Source: Halapricum salinum (lineage in GTDB: Archaea; Halobacteriota; Halobacteria; Halobacteriales; Haloarculaceae). Taken from it: a DNA stretch of 64,000 nt. Made by a program: the position numbers and the translations under genes. Shown in pieces: positions 32,485 to 41,462 of the stretch. A model generated the notes under the pieces. That model did not search any database, had not been told where the DNA came from, and saw only the letters and a list, made by a program, of their open reading frames with translations. The stretch is from positions 550,887-614,886 of the forward strand of contig NZ_CP031310.1 in the NCBI RefSeq assembly GCF_004799665.1, given 5' to 3'. Within the stretch, counting starts at the first letter, position 1. Every line of letters starts with the position of its first letter.

Positions 32485-33327
32485 ATGTCAGTCGACGACG
32501 AGTTCGACGATCCGACCGAGACGACATCACTGGACGTCGCCGACCCGCTCTCAGAAGGCCTGGACTCGCTGCTATCGGCGACGGGTGCGCAACTGGTCGC
32601 ACTGCTCACGCTCGTCGGTTTCGGCAGCACCGTCCTCAGCCAGTCGCTGACTGTTCAGGTCGGCAGAGACGTGCTGGAGTACATCCGCGAGACTGCCGAC
32701 ATGTCCCAGCCAGAAACTCAAGAGGCGGTCGCGGAGTTCGAGCGGTTGCTCGATAACACGGGATTCGCCCTCGACGTCTCGATTCCGGTGCTTCTGGCGG
32801 GACTGCTCGTCCTCGCACTCGTGAGTGAAGCCGTCTTGATCGTCGCGGTCCGGGTGTTCGCCAACGCCGAGCAGGACGGCATCCCGGTCGATCTCGCGAC
32901 CCGTCGACTCCCGATCGCGACCCTGTATGGTTTCATCGGTGGCATCCTGCTGGGAATCGCGGTCGTATTCGGTCTACTCCTGTTCATCGTTCCCGGGATC
33001 CTGATCTTCATCGGGACGCTGTTCTTCCGCCAGGAGATCGCTCTCGCCGACAAGGGCCCGATCCAGGCGATCTCCGGAACGTGGGCAGTGACCAAGGGCA
33101 ACCGCTGGACGCTGTTGCTGCTGGTCGTCATCCTGTGGGCGATCGGTTTCGCCATCGGACTGGTGCCCGGCTTCATCCCCGGAACGGTCGGGCTTGTCCT
33201 CACCGTGCTCGTCTCCAGCGTGATGAGCGTCTTCACGATCGCCGTCGTCACGGACGCGTACGTCCGCCTGAGTGATCAGCCGGCTGAAACCGACCAGTCC
33301 ACCGAGACGAGTACGGATATGCTGTGA
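32485..33327 (+). CDS. Multi-TM membrane protein of unknown function
   Basis: The 280-aa protein has an acidic N-terminus, then five or six hydrophobic segments (about 30-52, 98-126, 143-180, 203-222, 228-260). Between them is a conserved FFRQEIALADKGPIQAISGTWAVTKGNRW loop (about 182-210), seen in haloarchaeal membrane proteins of the DUF7847/glycerophosphoryl-membrane-domain type. Function unknown. A TATA-like CTTTTATTTC (about 32452-32461) lies about 25-30 nt before the ATG, so the leader is short or absent. Confidence 0.7.
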   Translation: MSVDDEFDDPTETTSLDVADPLSEGLDSLLSATGAQLVALLTLVGFGSTVLSQSLTVQVGRDVLEYIRETADMSQPETQEAVAEFERLLDNTGFALDVSIPVLLAGLLVLALVSEAVLIVAVRVFANAEQDGIPVDLATRRLPIATLYGFIGGILLGIAVVFGLLLFIVPGILIFIGTLFFRQEIALADKGPIQAISGTWAVTKGNRWTLLLLVVILWAIGFAIGLVPGFIPGTVGLVLTVLVSSVMSVFTIAVVTDAYVRLSDQPAETDQSTETSTDML

Positions 33328-33437
33328 TCGAGCCCCCTGCCACCTAACTCGGTGTTCTTTTCGGCGTCTGGGTAGTGGGCGAGACCACATCCGCAGGACC
33401 CTCCGGTTTCATTTAGTATCGGCTCGAATCCAGAGAC

Positions 33438-35657
33438 GTGTCGGGGTCGTTGTTACCAGTCGTCGCGGCGATCCTGGTCGTCGGGATCGGCGCGCAGCTA
33501 CTCGCCCGGCGGCTCCGAGTGCCGAGTGTCGTCTTCTACCTGGTCGCCGGCCTCCTGCTCGGTCCCGACGGCGCGGGGATGGTAACACTGGAGACGTTCG
33601 GCGACGGACTGGAAGTCATCGTCGGACTGGCCGTCGCCATCATCGTCTTCGACGGCGCGTTCGCGTTGCAGTTCGGCCGTATCCGAGAAGCCTCTCGGAC
33701 CTCCCTGCGACTGGTGACGGTCGGCGCGGTCGTGATGTTCGCAGGCACCACCGTGGCCGTGCGGGTCCTGACGGGGTCGACGTGGGAGATTGCACTACTC
33801 GTTGGTGCGCTGCTGGTCGCGACCGGTCCGACGGTCATCACGCCGATCCTCGAAGTCGTCCGGGTTCGCGAGCACGTCGCCGCGGCACTGGAGACGGAGG
33901 GTATCGTCAACGACGTGACCGCAGCGATCGGCGCGGTCGTGATCTTCGAGACGCTCTTGCTGGATGACCTGGGACTCCCTGCGACGTTTCTGACGTTCAT
34001 CGAGCGGCTCGGTATCGGCGTCGCCGCCGGACTGGTCGCGACGGCGATCGTCTACGCGCTACTCGAAGCCGACGACGAGATCGATCCCGACAGGCGCGTC
34101 GTCAGTATGCTCACCGCTGCCAGCGGCCTCGGCTCGGCCGCACTGGCGGGCATCCTCGCGTTCGAGGCCGGGATCGGGACGCCCGACTGGGCGCTGGTGG
34201 GGCTGGCGACAGGGGTCGTCGCAGCCGCCGTCACCGCGGGACTGCTGCGCTACGACATCGGACCCGAAGCCGATCGACGGGTCGGGTTGGCGTTCGGCCT
34301 CGCCGGCGGTGCCGGGGCAATCGCAGTGACGTGGGTGCTGACCACCGAAACGCTCGCCGGCTCCGTTCGCTCCGGGCTCGCGCTCCTGGCAGGCGCCCTC
34401 GTCGCCTGGGCCGTCTTCGAGCTCTTCCGTAGCGACGTCGCGCCCGGCGAGGAGCCACAGGCCGCCCGGTTCCTGACGATCGCCGCCGCCGTCGGCTCGT
34501 TCGCGCTCGCCGAGACCGTCGCCGCCGAGGCCGGGATCGCGGCGGCGGCCACAGCCGGCATCGCGCTGGGCAATCTCGACCTGCCACAGCGAGAGTTGAT
34601 GGAGGAGTTCGGCCGCGACGCGACCCTGCTCGTGCTGGCGTTCGTGTTCGTCTCGCTGGCGGCGCTGATCGATCTCAGCGCGATCGCAGACCTCGGCGTC
34701 GCCGGCGTAGCACTCGCGGCCGTCGTCATCCTCGTGTTGCGCCCGCTCGTCGCAGCGATCGCAACCGTTGGCGTCGATCGGTTCTCCCGGCCGGAGCGGC
34801 TGTTCCTCGCGGCGGTCGGCCCGCGCGGGATCATCCCGGCCAGCGTCGCGACGCTGTTCGCGATCGAACTGGCGACGGCGGGCAACGAGAGCGCGGCCCA
34901 GGTCCTCCTCGGGACGGTCTTCGTCGTCATCTTCGCGACCGTCTCGATCGAGGCGGGACTGGCGCGGCAGATCGGCGACTTACTCGGAGTGACACCAATG
35001 CGCACCATACTCGTCGGCGGTGGCCGGGTCGGCCGGGCGCTCGCCACACGACTCGACCGGAGAGGAGAGTTCGTCGTCATCGTCGAAGACGACGAGAACG
35101 CGGCCGCCGAGGCCAGAAGAGCGGGCTTCACCGTTCACGAGGGCGACGGCACCGAGAGCGACGTCCTCCGGGCGGCCGGGATCGAGGACGCCAAGATCGT
35201 CGTCGCGGCGACCGGCGACGACGACGTCAACGCGCTGATCACGCAACTGGCGTCGACGAAGTTCGGCGTCGGGAAGATCTACGCGCGAGTGAACGACCCC
35301 GAGAACGTCGAGGCGTTCGACTCGGAGGTGGTCACGGCGATCGACTCCTCGATGGCGACCGCCTACGCCATCGACAACGAGATCGAGCGGCCCGAACTGG
35401 CCCACTGGATGAACGACCTGGGCGACGGCCACGACATCCAGCAGGTCACCGTGACCGCCGAGGACCTCGTCGGCAAGACCATCGAGGAACTGCGCAAGGA
35501 GATTCCACGCGGGTGTCTGGTCGCGGAAGTCGGCGAGGGCAGCGAGGCCCACGTCCCGGAGCCCGACCACCGGCTGGCCGACGGCGAGGTCGTGACGTTC
35601 CTGGGAGACAGCGACGCCGTTGCCGAGGCTGTCAGGCGCTTCCACCCGCGGGAGTGA
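33438..35657 (+). CDS. CPA-type cation:proton antiporter with TrkA regulatory domains
   Basis: The 739-aa protein has about 12 transmembrane segments (1-490) with the antiporter landmarks GLLLGPDGAGMV, FDGAFALQFGRI, GALLVATGPTVITPIL and EGIVNDVTAAIGAV. A cytosolic TrkA-N Rossmann domain follows (about 515-635; MRTILVGGGRVGRALATRLDRR, with NAD loop GGGRVG), then a TrkA-C domain (about 650-735). This is the KefC/NhaP-type architecture of an Na+ or K+/H+ antiporter gated by nucleotide, suited to cation balance in a salt-in halophile. The start is GTG at 33438, the only start before the first helix. It is preceded by a TATA-like CATTTAGTAT 25-30 nt upstream. Confidence 0.9.
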   Translation: MSGSLLPVVAAILVVGIGAQLLARRLRVPSVVFYLVAGLLLGPDGAGMVTLETFGDGLEVIVGLAVAIIVFDGAFALQFGRIREASRTSLRLVTVGAVVMFAGTTVAVRVLTGSTWEIALLVGALLVATGPTVITPILEVVRVREHVAAALETEGIVNDVTAAIGAVVIFETLLLDDLGLPATFLTFIERLGIGVAAGLVATAIVYALLEADDEIDPDRRVVSMLTAASGLGSAALAGILAFEAGIGTPDWALVGLATGVVAAAVTAGLLRYDIGPEADRRVGLAFGLAGGAGAIAVTWVLTTETLAGSVRSGLALLAGALVAWAVFELFRSDVAPGEEPQAARFLTIAAAVGSFALAETVAAEAGIAAAATAGIALGNLDLPQRELMEEFGRDATLLVLAFVFVSLAALIDLSAIADLGVAGVALAAVVILVLRPLVAAIATVGVDRFSRPERLFLAAVGPRGIIPASVATLFAIELATAGNESAAQVLLGTVFVVIFATVSIEAGLARQIGDLLGVTPMRTILVGGGRVGRALATRLDRRGEFVVIVEDDENAAAEARRAGFTVHEGDGTESDVLRAAGIEDAKIVVAATGDDDVNALITQLASTKFGVGKIYARVNDPENVEAFDSEVVTAIDSSMATAYAIDNEIERPELAHWMNDLGDGHDIQQVTVTAEDLVGKTIEELRKEIPRGCLVAEVGEGSEAHVPEPDHRLADGEVVTFLGDSDAVAEAVRRFHPRE

Positions 35658-35728
35658 GCCGACATGCCATCGCGGTGAGTTGGCCCACCATCGCGGAATT
35701 TAACCGCGCGCTCGCCCAAGCCGGCCCA

Positions 35729-36262
35729 ATGGCAGAACCACGCGTCCCTGGCGGCCCCGGCGCGGACCTCGAACTACCCTGCGGCGAGACCGTCTCCCTG
35801 CGGCAGTTCGACCTCGGTATGCGGGAGTTTTCCTGTGACTGTGGCGACACCCACGCCATCGTGATGGACGTCCACCCGCTGGCGAGGTTCGTTCCCGAGG
35901 ACATCGTCGCCCAGTTGCGATCCGTGATCGACACCGACGACGACTACGAGGAGTTCTCGATGCCCCACCTCATGGGCAGCGTCATGGAGGAGTTCCCCGA
36001 AGAGATCGCCGTCGCAGACGTCTCGGACGACGGCCAGGTCGGTGCGGCGCTGGTCTGGATCAGTGATTTCGACGCCGAGCGCCTGCACTACGTCGTCGTC
36101 GAGTTACTAGTCGAACTGATGGAACACGCCATCAGCCACGTCGAGAACGACGACATGGCCCGTGAATTCGAGACTCAGATGGCCGAATTCGACATCGAGG
36201 GCTTTGTCCAGGCCTACCGCGCAGAGCGTAACCTCGAAGACGAGTTCGACCAGCCAGTGTGA
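35729..36262 (+). CDS. Conserved haloarchaeal protein (DUF5815 type)
   Basis: The 177-aa protein starts MAEPRVPGGPGADLELPCGETVSLRQFDLGMREFSCDCGDTHAIVMDVHP, with Cys residues in LPCGE and CDCGDTH that may bind metal, then an alpha/beta body and a helical C-terminus. It matches what I recall as DUF5815, haloarchaea-specific, no known role. The ATG at 35729 begins conservation; a far longer frame upstream is in the antiporter's coding sequence and is rejected. Confidence 0.78.
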   Translation: MAEPRVPGGPGADLELPCGETVSLRQFDLGMREFSCDCGDTHAIVMDVHPLARFVPEDIVAQLRSVIDTDDDYEEFSMPHLMGSVMEEFPEEIAVADVSDDGQVGAALVWISDFDAERLHYVVVELLVELMEHAISHVENDDMAREFETQMAEFDIEGFVQAYRAERNLEDEFDQPV

Positions 36263-36307
36263 CACGTCCACACACCATCGTCTGACATCGATTCTCATGG
36301 AGGGGCG

Positions 36308-36366
36308 GACGGCGTCGTGCGATTTTCGCTGAGACGCCGTCTGACGGATGTCTGACGCCGTTTAAT
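36308..36366 (+). promoter_or_regulatory. Palindrome and TATA box of the 36392 gene
   Basis: GACGGCGTC (36308-36316) and GACGCCGTC (36333-36341) form a perfect 9-bp inverted repeat with a 16-bp spacer. A further half-site, TGACGCCG, follows at about 36353-36360 and ends at the TATA-like TTTAAT (36361-36366). The ATG at 36392 lies about 28 nt downstream, so the transcript is probably leaderless. The site overlaps the TFB recognition region, as expected for a repressor operator. Confidence 0.5.
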
Positions 36367-36391
36367 GGGGGAGTAGGCCTATTGTAAGCGT

Positions 36392-36622
36392 ATGCGCATA
36401 CGTCACGGGGAGTTCGAGCGGATCCGGTCGGTGTTAGAGCAGGCCGACGCCGACGAACCGCTGACAGCGCGCGAAATCCTCGACTTGCTTGAGCAGCACG
36501 GCGAGGAGTTCGACAGCGCCCACCGCATCGCCACCGTGCTCGGGCGGCGCGCCCAGCGCGGCGACGTCGAGGTCATCCGTGACCAGCCCTACCGCTATCG
36601 CTTCCGGGACGTCAACAACTAA
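36392..36622 (+). CDS. Small winged-helix protein
   Basis: The 76-aa protein reads as a single winged helix: FERIRSVLEQADADEPLTAREILDLLEQHGEEFDSAHRIATVLGRRAQRGDVEVIRDQPYRYRF, with two helix-turn-helix helices and a C-terminal wing. It may autoregulate through the palindrome just upstream. The ATG is fixed by the TATA distance. Target otherwise unknown. Confidence 0.8.
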   Translation: MRIRHGEFERIRSVLEQADADEPLTAREILDLLEQHGEEFDSAHRIATVLGRRAQRGDVEVIRDQPYRYRFRDVNN

Positions 36623-36701
36623 ACAGCGGTATGGCACTCTCTGTCGAGAGGTTGTGAGTGGCGTCTGGACGTCTGCTCTTTATTCGATCCTCGTATCTAC
36701 G

Positions 36702-36899
36702 CTATCCGAGGAAGTACGAGATGCCGCCGAGAAACAGCACACCGCTGGCGATCAGCATTATAATCATGAGCAAGACAAGGAGGTCGCCACCCCCTAGTAC
36801 TACACTGCCAGCTACTGGTACGGCGATAAGGATATACAGTGCTACAAGGAGCAGGCCGATTCCGTTGAGTTTCCGATGAATTGCTTCATTCGTCTCCAC
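36702..36899 (-). CDS. Small two-TM membrane protein
   Basis: The 65-aa protein starts with GTG at 36897-36899 (METNEAIHRKLNGIG) and contains two hydrophobic segments (about 15-32, 39-61) separated by GGGD. The local GC content is lower than in adjacent genes. It is the only open frame in the interval between the winged-helix gene and metG. The repetitive Leu/Ile/Val composition and a good charged N-terminus support it as a real membrane protein; function unknown. Confidence 0.5.
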   Translation of the reverse strand: METNEAIHRKLNGIGLLLVALYILIAVPVAGSVVLGGGDLLVLLMIIMLIASGVLFLGGISYFLG

Positions 36900-37030
36900 T
36901 CGCCGACCCTCCCTGTCTCTGCATACGCGTTCCGTCTCGTGTCTCTGGGTTAGTAGTTACGACGAAATCGTTCAGTACACGTTCGCCCGAAACCAGCGGG
37001 TTTTTGACTCGTTTCACAGTAACAGAGGGT

Positions 37031-39127
37031 ATGAGCCACGAGGACTTTCCGACCGAGGAGCCCGCGGTGGTGACCTGCGGGTTGCCCTACGCCAACGGCG
37101 ACCTGCACATCGGCCACCTCCGGACGTACGTCGGCGGCGACGTGTTCAGCCGCGCCCTGGAGAACCTGGGCCAGCAGACCGCCTTCGTCTGCGGGTCGGA
37201 CATGCACGGCACGCCCATCGCCGTCCAGTCCATCCAGCAGGGCGTCGACCCCGCCGAGTTCGCCCTGGAGTACCACGAGCAGTACCAGGAGACCTTTCCC
37301 AAGTTCGCGGTCGAGTTCGACAACTACGGCCACACCCACGACGAGACCAACCGCGAGCTGACCCACGAGATCGTCCGCGCCCTCGAATCGGAGGGGTACG
37401 TCTACGAGAAGGAGATCAAGGTCGCCTGGGACCCCGAGGACGACCAGCCCCTCCCGGATCGCTACGTCGAGGGGACCTGCCCCTACTGTGGCGCACAGGC
37501 CCGCGGCGACGAGTGCGACGAGGGCTGTGGCCGCCACCTCGAACCCGGCGAGATCGAGGACCCCATCTCGACCATCTCGGGCAACCCCGCGGAGTACCGC
37601 GACCGCACGCACAAGTTCTTCGAGGTCTCGGAACTCTCGGAGTATCTCACCGACTTTCTCGACCGCCTCGAAGGCACGAGCAACGCCCGGAATCAGCCCC
37701 GCCAGTGGATCGAGGACGGCCTGCAGGACTGGTGTATCACCCGGGATCTGGACTGGGGCTTTGACTACCCGGAAATTGAGGGCGACGAATCGGGCGCTAG
37801 CGACGACCTCGTCTTGTACGTCTGGGTCGACGCCCCCATCGAGTACATCGCCTCGACCAAGCAGTACACCGAGCGCGTCGGCGCCGACATCTACGACTGG
37901 GAAGAGGCCTGGAAAGCAGATGGTGAAATCGTCCACATCATCGGGCGGGACATCATCCAGCACCACACCATCTTCTGGCCGGCGATGCTGAAGGTCGCGG
38001 GCTACGACGAGCCCCGCGCCGTCATGGCCAGCGGCTTCATGACCCTCAACGGCAAGGGCTTCTCGACCTCCCGGAATCGGGCGGTCTGGGCCCGCGAATA
38101 TCTGGAGGAAGGGTTCCACGAGGACCTGCTGCGGTACTATCTCGCGACGAACGGCGGCTTCCAGCAGGACGTGGACTTCTCGTGGGCGAAGTTCCGCGAG
38201 CGCGTCAACGGCGAGTTGGTGGGCACAGTCGGAAACTTCCTCTATCGGTCGCTCCTGTTCGCCCACCGCAACTTCGACGGGACGCCGGACGCAGAAGTGA
38301 GCGAGGAAGTCGAAGACCGCATCGACGAGGCCGTCGAAGAGTATCAGGCCGCGCTCAACGAGTACTCCATCCGGAAGGCCGGCGGTGCGGCGGTCGACCT
38401 CGCGGCGTTCGGCAACGAGTACATCCAGCGTAACGAGCCCTGGAAGTTGACTGACGACGATCCCGAGCGGGCGGCCCAGGTCATCCGGGACTGCGTCCAG
38501 ATCGCGAAAGCGCTGGCCATCTTGCTGGAGCCCTTTACTCCCGGGAAGGCCGCGGCGCTGTGGGACCAGCTCGCAGAAGACGGGAGCGTCCACGAAGCCA
38601 CGGTCGCGGACGTCCACGAGGCCCCGCCAGGCGCGTTCGACGAACCCGGCGAACTCTTCGAGAAGATCGAGGACGAACGCGTCGAACAGCTCAACGAGAA
38701 GCTGCAGGCCCGCGTCGAGGAAGCGACCGAGAGCGAGGACGATGGAACCGAAAGCGACGAAGGCGCCGACAGTGAATCAGAGAGCATGGATATCGAATCG
38801 CTCGTCGAGGATCGGATCAGCTTCGAGGATTTCCAGGGAATCGACATGCGCGTCGGGCGGATCGAGACCGCCGAGGACGTCGAGGACTCGGACAAGCTCC
38901 TCCGGCTGGAAGTCGACATCGGCGTCGAGACCCGACAGGTCGTCGCTGGCCTGAAACAGCTCCACGACGTCGAGGAGCTCCCCGGGACGAAAGTCATCCT
39001 GTTGGCGAACATGGAGCAGGCGGAACTGTTCGGCATCGAGTCCAACGGGATGGTCCTGGCTGCGGGCGAGCAGGCCGACCTGCTGACGACCCACGAGGAC
39101 GCGCCGGTCGGGACGCGCGTGAAGTAG
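37031..39127 (+). CDS. metG: Methionyl-tRNA synthetase
   Basis: The 698-aa class I synthetase charges tRNA-Met. It has YANGDLHIGHLRTYVGGD (about 20-37) containing the HIGH motif, a zinc knuckle CPYCGAQARGDECDEGCG (about 147-164), the GKGFSTSR version of KMSKS that archaeal MetRS normally uses, and the anticodon helical domain. The last ~110 residues (about 588-698) form a tRNA-binding EMAPII/Trbp111-type OB fold: FQGIDMRVGRIETAEDV ... GVETRQVVAGL. A Glu/Asp-rich linker joins the two. The ATG at 37031 starts the conserved region; the longer open frame is not conserved. Confidence 0.97.
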   Translation: MSHEDFPTEEPAVVTCGLPYANGDLHIGHLRTYVGGDVFSRALENLGQQTAFVCGSDMHGTPIAVQSIQQGVDPAEFALEYHEQYQETFPKFAVEFDNYGHTHDETNRELTHEIVRALESEGYVYEKEIKVAWDPEDDQPLPDRYVEGTCPYCGAQARGDECDEGCGRHLEPGEIEDPISTISGNPAEYRDRTHKFFEVSELSEYLTDFLDRLEGTSNARNQPRQWIEDGLQDWCITRDLDWGFDYPEIEGDESGASDDLVLYVWVDAPIEYIASTKQYTERVGADIYDWEEAWKADGEIVHIIGRDIIQHHTIFWPAMLKVAGYDEPRAVMASGFMTLNGKGFSTSRNRAVWAREYLEEGFHEDLLRYYLATNGGFQQDVDFSWAKFRERVNGELVGTVGNFLYRSLLFAHRNFDGTPDAEVSEEVEDRIDEAVEEYQAALNEYSIRKAGGAAVDLAAFGNEYIQRNEPWKLTDDDPERAAQVIRDCVQIAKALAILLEPFTPGKAAALWDQLAEDGSVHEATVADVHEAPPGAFDEPGELFEKIEDERVEQLNEKLQARVEEATESEDDGTESDEGADSESESMDIESLVEDRISFEDFQGIDMRVGRIETAEDVEDSDKLLRLEVDIGVETRQVVAGLKQLHDVEELPGTKVILLANMEQAELFGIESNGMVLAAGEQADLLTTHEDAPVGTRVK

Positions 39128-39199
39128 CGCTCGGCGGTTCGCGACGACCCTGCACGACCAGAGCGCCACGCATTTTGGGACGCAACCCAGAGAGAGGGT

Positions 39200-39529
39200 A
39201 TGGCAGACGACGAGGACGACGGGTGGTCGTTCGAAACAGGCGAGGTTGGAGCAGACGCCGACGCGGCAGCTGACGACGACCAGTCTGCGAACGCCGAGCA
39301 GCCCGGTGACGAAGACGGCGAGTGGCGCTACTCGCTGTCGGATCTCGAAGACGACGAGGCCGACGAGACAGAACAGAGCGCAGTAGGCGGTAACGTCTTC
39401 GGCTCGTTCTCCAGCGACAGCGAGGCCATCGAGGCCGGCTCGCCGTCGGTCGAGGGGACGCTGTTCGTCGTCGCGGGCGCGGTCCTCGCACTCCTGTTCT
39501 TCCTGCAGTTCTACCTCCTGATGGGGTAG
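39200..39529 (+). CDS. Acidic tail-anchored membrane protein
   Basis: The 109-aa protein is highly acidic for its first ~80 residues, with GEWRYSLSDLEDDEAD as the only ordered-looking motif, and ends in one hydrophobic segment (about 87-109, GTLFVVAGAVLALLFFLQFYLLMG). It is therefore probably tail-anchored with its body in the cytoplasm. I recall a similar conserved haloarchaeal family but no function. It lies 46 bp before nfeD in the same direction. Confidence 0.7.
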   Translation: MADDEDDGWSFETGEVGADADAAADDDQSANAEQPGDEDGEWRYSLSDLEDDEADETEQSAVGGNVFGSFSSDSEAIEAGSPSVEGTLFVVAGAVLALLFFLQFYLLMG

Positions 39530-39575
39530 CGGCGTCGACCGAAGGATTATCCTGCCGGCGACCGAACGCGGAGAT

Positions 39576-40142
39576 ATGGTAGAGTTGCTCGGACTCGATC
39601 TGCCGACGCTGTTGTTACTGGCGGGTGCCGGGCTCGTCGTCGCCGAGGCCTTCGCACCGGGCGCGCACTTCATCGTTCTGGGAATCGCCCTGCTCGGGGC
39701 CGGCCTGGTGGGACTGGCCCTGCCGGCATCGCTGGGCCTGTTCGCGACCACACTTGTCCTCGCCGCGACGGTCATGATCCTCGGCGGTGTGGCGATGTAC
39801 GGCTATCGCGAGTTCGACTTCTACGGTGGCAAGGGGACCGCCCAGACGAGTGACTCGGACTCGTTGCGGGGCAAGACGGGGCGAGTGACCGAACGCGTCA
39901 CCGGAACGGGCGGGCAGGTCAAACTCGACGAGGGTGGCTTCAACCCGAACTTCCAGGCGCGCGCGATGGACGAGCCGATCCCGAAAGGCACGCAGATCAT
40001 CGTCGTCGATCCCGGTGGAGGGAACGTCCTCACAGTCGCTAACTACGAAGATCTCGACGAAGTAGACGAGATCGATCGCGAACTGGCACGAGAGCGCGAC
40101 CGTGCCGACGAGGAGCCCGAGCAGGATCTCGACACTGCCTGA
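39576..40142 (+). CDS. NfeD-family membrane protein
   Basis: The 188-aa protein has three or four hydrophobic helices (about 10-65, 70-86) followed by an NfeD-type OB-fold domain (about 100-160; GKTGRVTERVTGTGGQVKLDEGGFNPNFQARAMDEPIPKGTQIIVVDPGGGNVL), then an acidic tail. NfeD proteins partner with stomatin/SPFH proteins; the stomatin gene follows 51 bp downstream, so they probably form one complex and transcript. There is no N-terminal serine protease domain, so this is the short NfeD type. Confidence 0.88.
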   Translation: MVELLGLDLPTLLLLAGAGLVVAEAFAPGAHFIVLGIALLGAGLVGLALPASLGLFATTLVLAATVMILGGVAMYGYREFDFYGGKGTAQTSDSDSLRGKTGRVTERVTGTGGQVKLDEGGFNPNFQARAMDEPIPKGTQIIVVDPGGGNVLTVANYEDLDEVDEIDRELARERDRADEEPEQDLDTA

Positions 40143-40193
40143 CAATTGTATTCACCGAACACTTTTAGTTAGGAACCCCGAAGCCCCGGATGT

Positions 40194-41390
40194 ATGCTCG
40201 AACTGGTCCCGCTGCAAGTAGGTGGGTTCGACAGTCTACTACTGGTCGGCGTCGTGCTGCTGGCGATCGCCGTCGCAGTAGTCTGGCAGATGGTCGTGAT
40301 CACCGACGCGACGGAGAAGAAGGCGCTAACTGTCCTCGGGGAGTACCGCAAGCTTCTGGAGCCGGGGATCGCGTTCGTCCCGCCGTTCGTCTCGAACACG
40401 CACACTTTCGACATGCGAACGCAGACGCTGGACGTGCCCCGACAGGAAGCGATTACTCGTGACAACTCTCCCGTTACGGCCGACGCGGTCGTCTACATCA
40501 AGGTCATGGACGCCAAGAAGGCGTTCCTGCAGGTCGACGACTACAAGCGCGCCGTCTCGAACCTCGCCCAGACCACGCTGCGCGCAGTGCTGGGTGACAT
40601 GGAACTGGACGACACGCTGAACAAGCGCCAGGAGATCAACGCACGCATCCGGAAGGAACTGGACGAGCCCACCGACGAGTGGGGCGTCCGAGTCGAGAGC
40701 GTCGAAGTTCGGGAGGTCAACCCGAGCAAAGACGTCCAGCAGGCCATGGAGCAGCAGACTTCCGCCGAGCGCCGCCGCCGTGCCATGATCCTGGAAGCCC
40801 AGGGAGAACGGCGCAGCGCCGTCGAGGAGGCCCAGGGTGAGAAGCAGTCCAACATCATCCGCGCCCAGGGTGAGAAGCAGAGTCAGATCCTCGAAGCACA
40901 GGGTGACGCCATCTCGACCGTGCTCCGCGCGAAATCCGCCGAATCGATGGGCGAGCGGGCTGTCATCGAGCGCGGTATGGAGACCCTCGAAGAGATCGGG
41001 AAGGGCGAGTCGACGAAGTTCGTCCTCCCGCAGGAGCTGACGTCGATGATCGGCCGCTACGGCAAACACCTCACCGGCAGCGACGTCAAGGATAACGGCC
41101 ACGTACTCGAAGGACTCGACTTCGACGCCGAGACCCGCGAGATGCTCGGTCTGGACGACATCGAGGAGATCCTCGGCCAGATCGACAGCGAGGCCGAGGT
41201 CGACGTCGAGGAGATGGAAGAGCAGGCCCAGGCCGTCAAACACGGCGCCGACGACACGAACATCAAGGATCCGGACGAGGTCATCGAAGAGATGGACGCG
41301 GACATGCCCGGCTCGGAGACGTTCAACGAACAGGACGGGACCGGGCAGAGCGACGACGGCAGTTCCGACGACAGCCCGCGATCGAGCTAG
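40194..41390 (+). CDS. Stomatin/SPFH-domain membrane protein
   Basis: The 398-aa protein has one N-terminal membrane segment (about 16-38), the SPFH/Band-7 domain (about 42-200; VVITDATEKKALTVLGEYRKLLEPG ... FDMRTQTLDVPRQEAITRDNSPVTADAVVYI), then a long coiled-coil with repeated EAQGERRS, EAQGEKQS, RAQGEKQS, EAQGDAIS blocks. It ends in an acidic tail. This is the archaeal slipin/stomatin partner of NfeD, thought to organise membrane microdomains. The start codon is ATG at 40194. Confidence 0.92.
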   Translation: MLELVPLQVGGFDSLLLVGVVLLAIAVAVVWQMVVITDATEKKALTVLGEYRKLLEPGIAFVPPFVSNTHTFDMRTQTLDVPRQEAITRDNSPVTADAVVYIKVMDAKKAFLQVDDYKRAVSNLAQTTLRAVLGDMELDDTLNKRQEINARIRKELDEPTDEWGVRVESVEVREVNPSKDVQQAMEQQTSAERRRRAMILEAQGERRSAVEEAQGEKQSNIIRAQGEKQSQILEAQGDAISTVLRAKSAESMGERAVIERGMETLEEIGKGESTKFVLPQELTSMIGRYGKHLTGSDVKDNGHVLEGLDFDAETREMLGLDDIEEILGQIDSEAEVDVEEMEEQAQAVKHGADDTNIKDPDEVIEEMDADMPGSETFNEQDGTGQSDDGSSDDSPRSS

Positions 41391-41462
41391 ACGAGCGACA
41401 CCCCCGCCGTCGGGGTCTGTATTGCGAAGTTATTTTAGGCGTGGATCGCTTACAAGGGTGCA

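Noticed and set aside
37031-39127. Missing KMSKS in MetRS as a sign of inactivity
   Set aside because: GKGFSTSR is the normal archaeal version of the motif.
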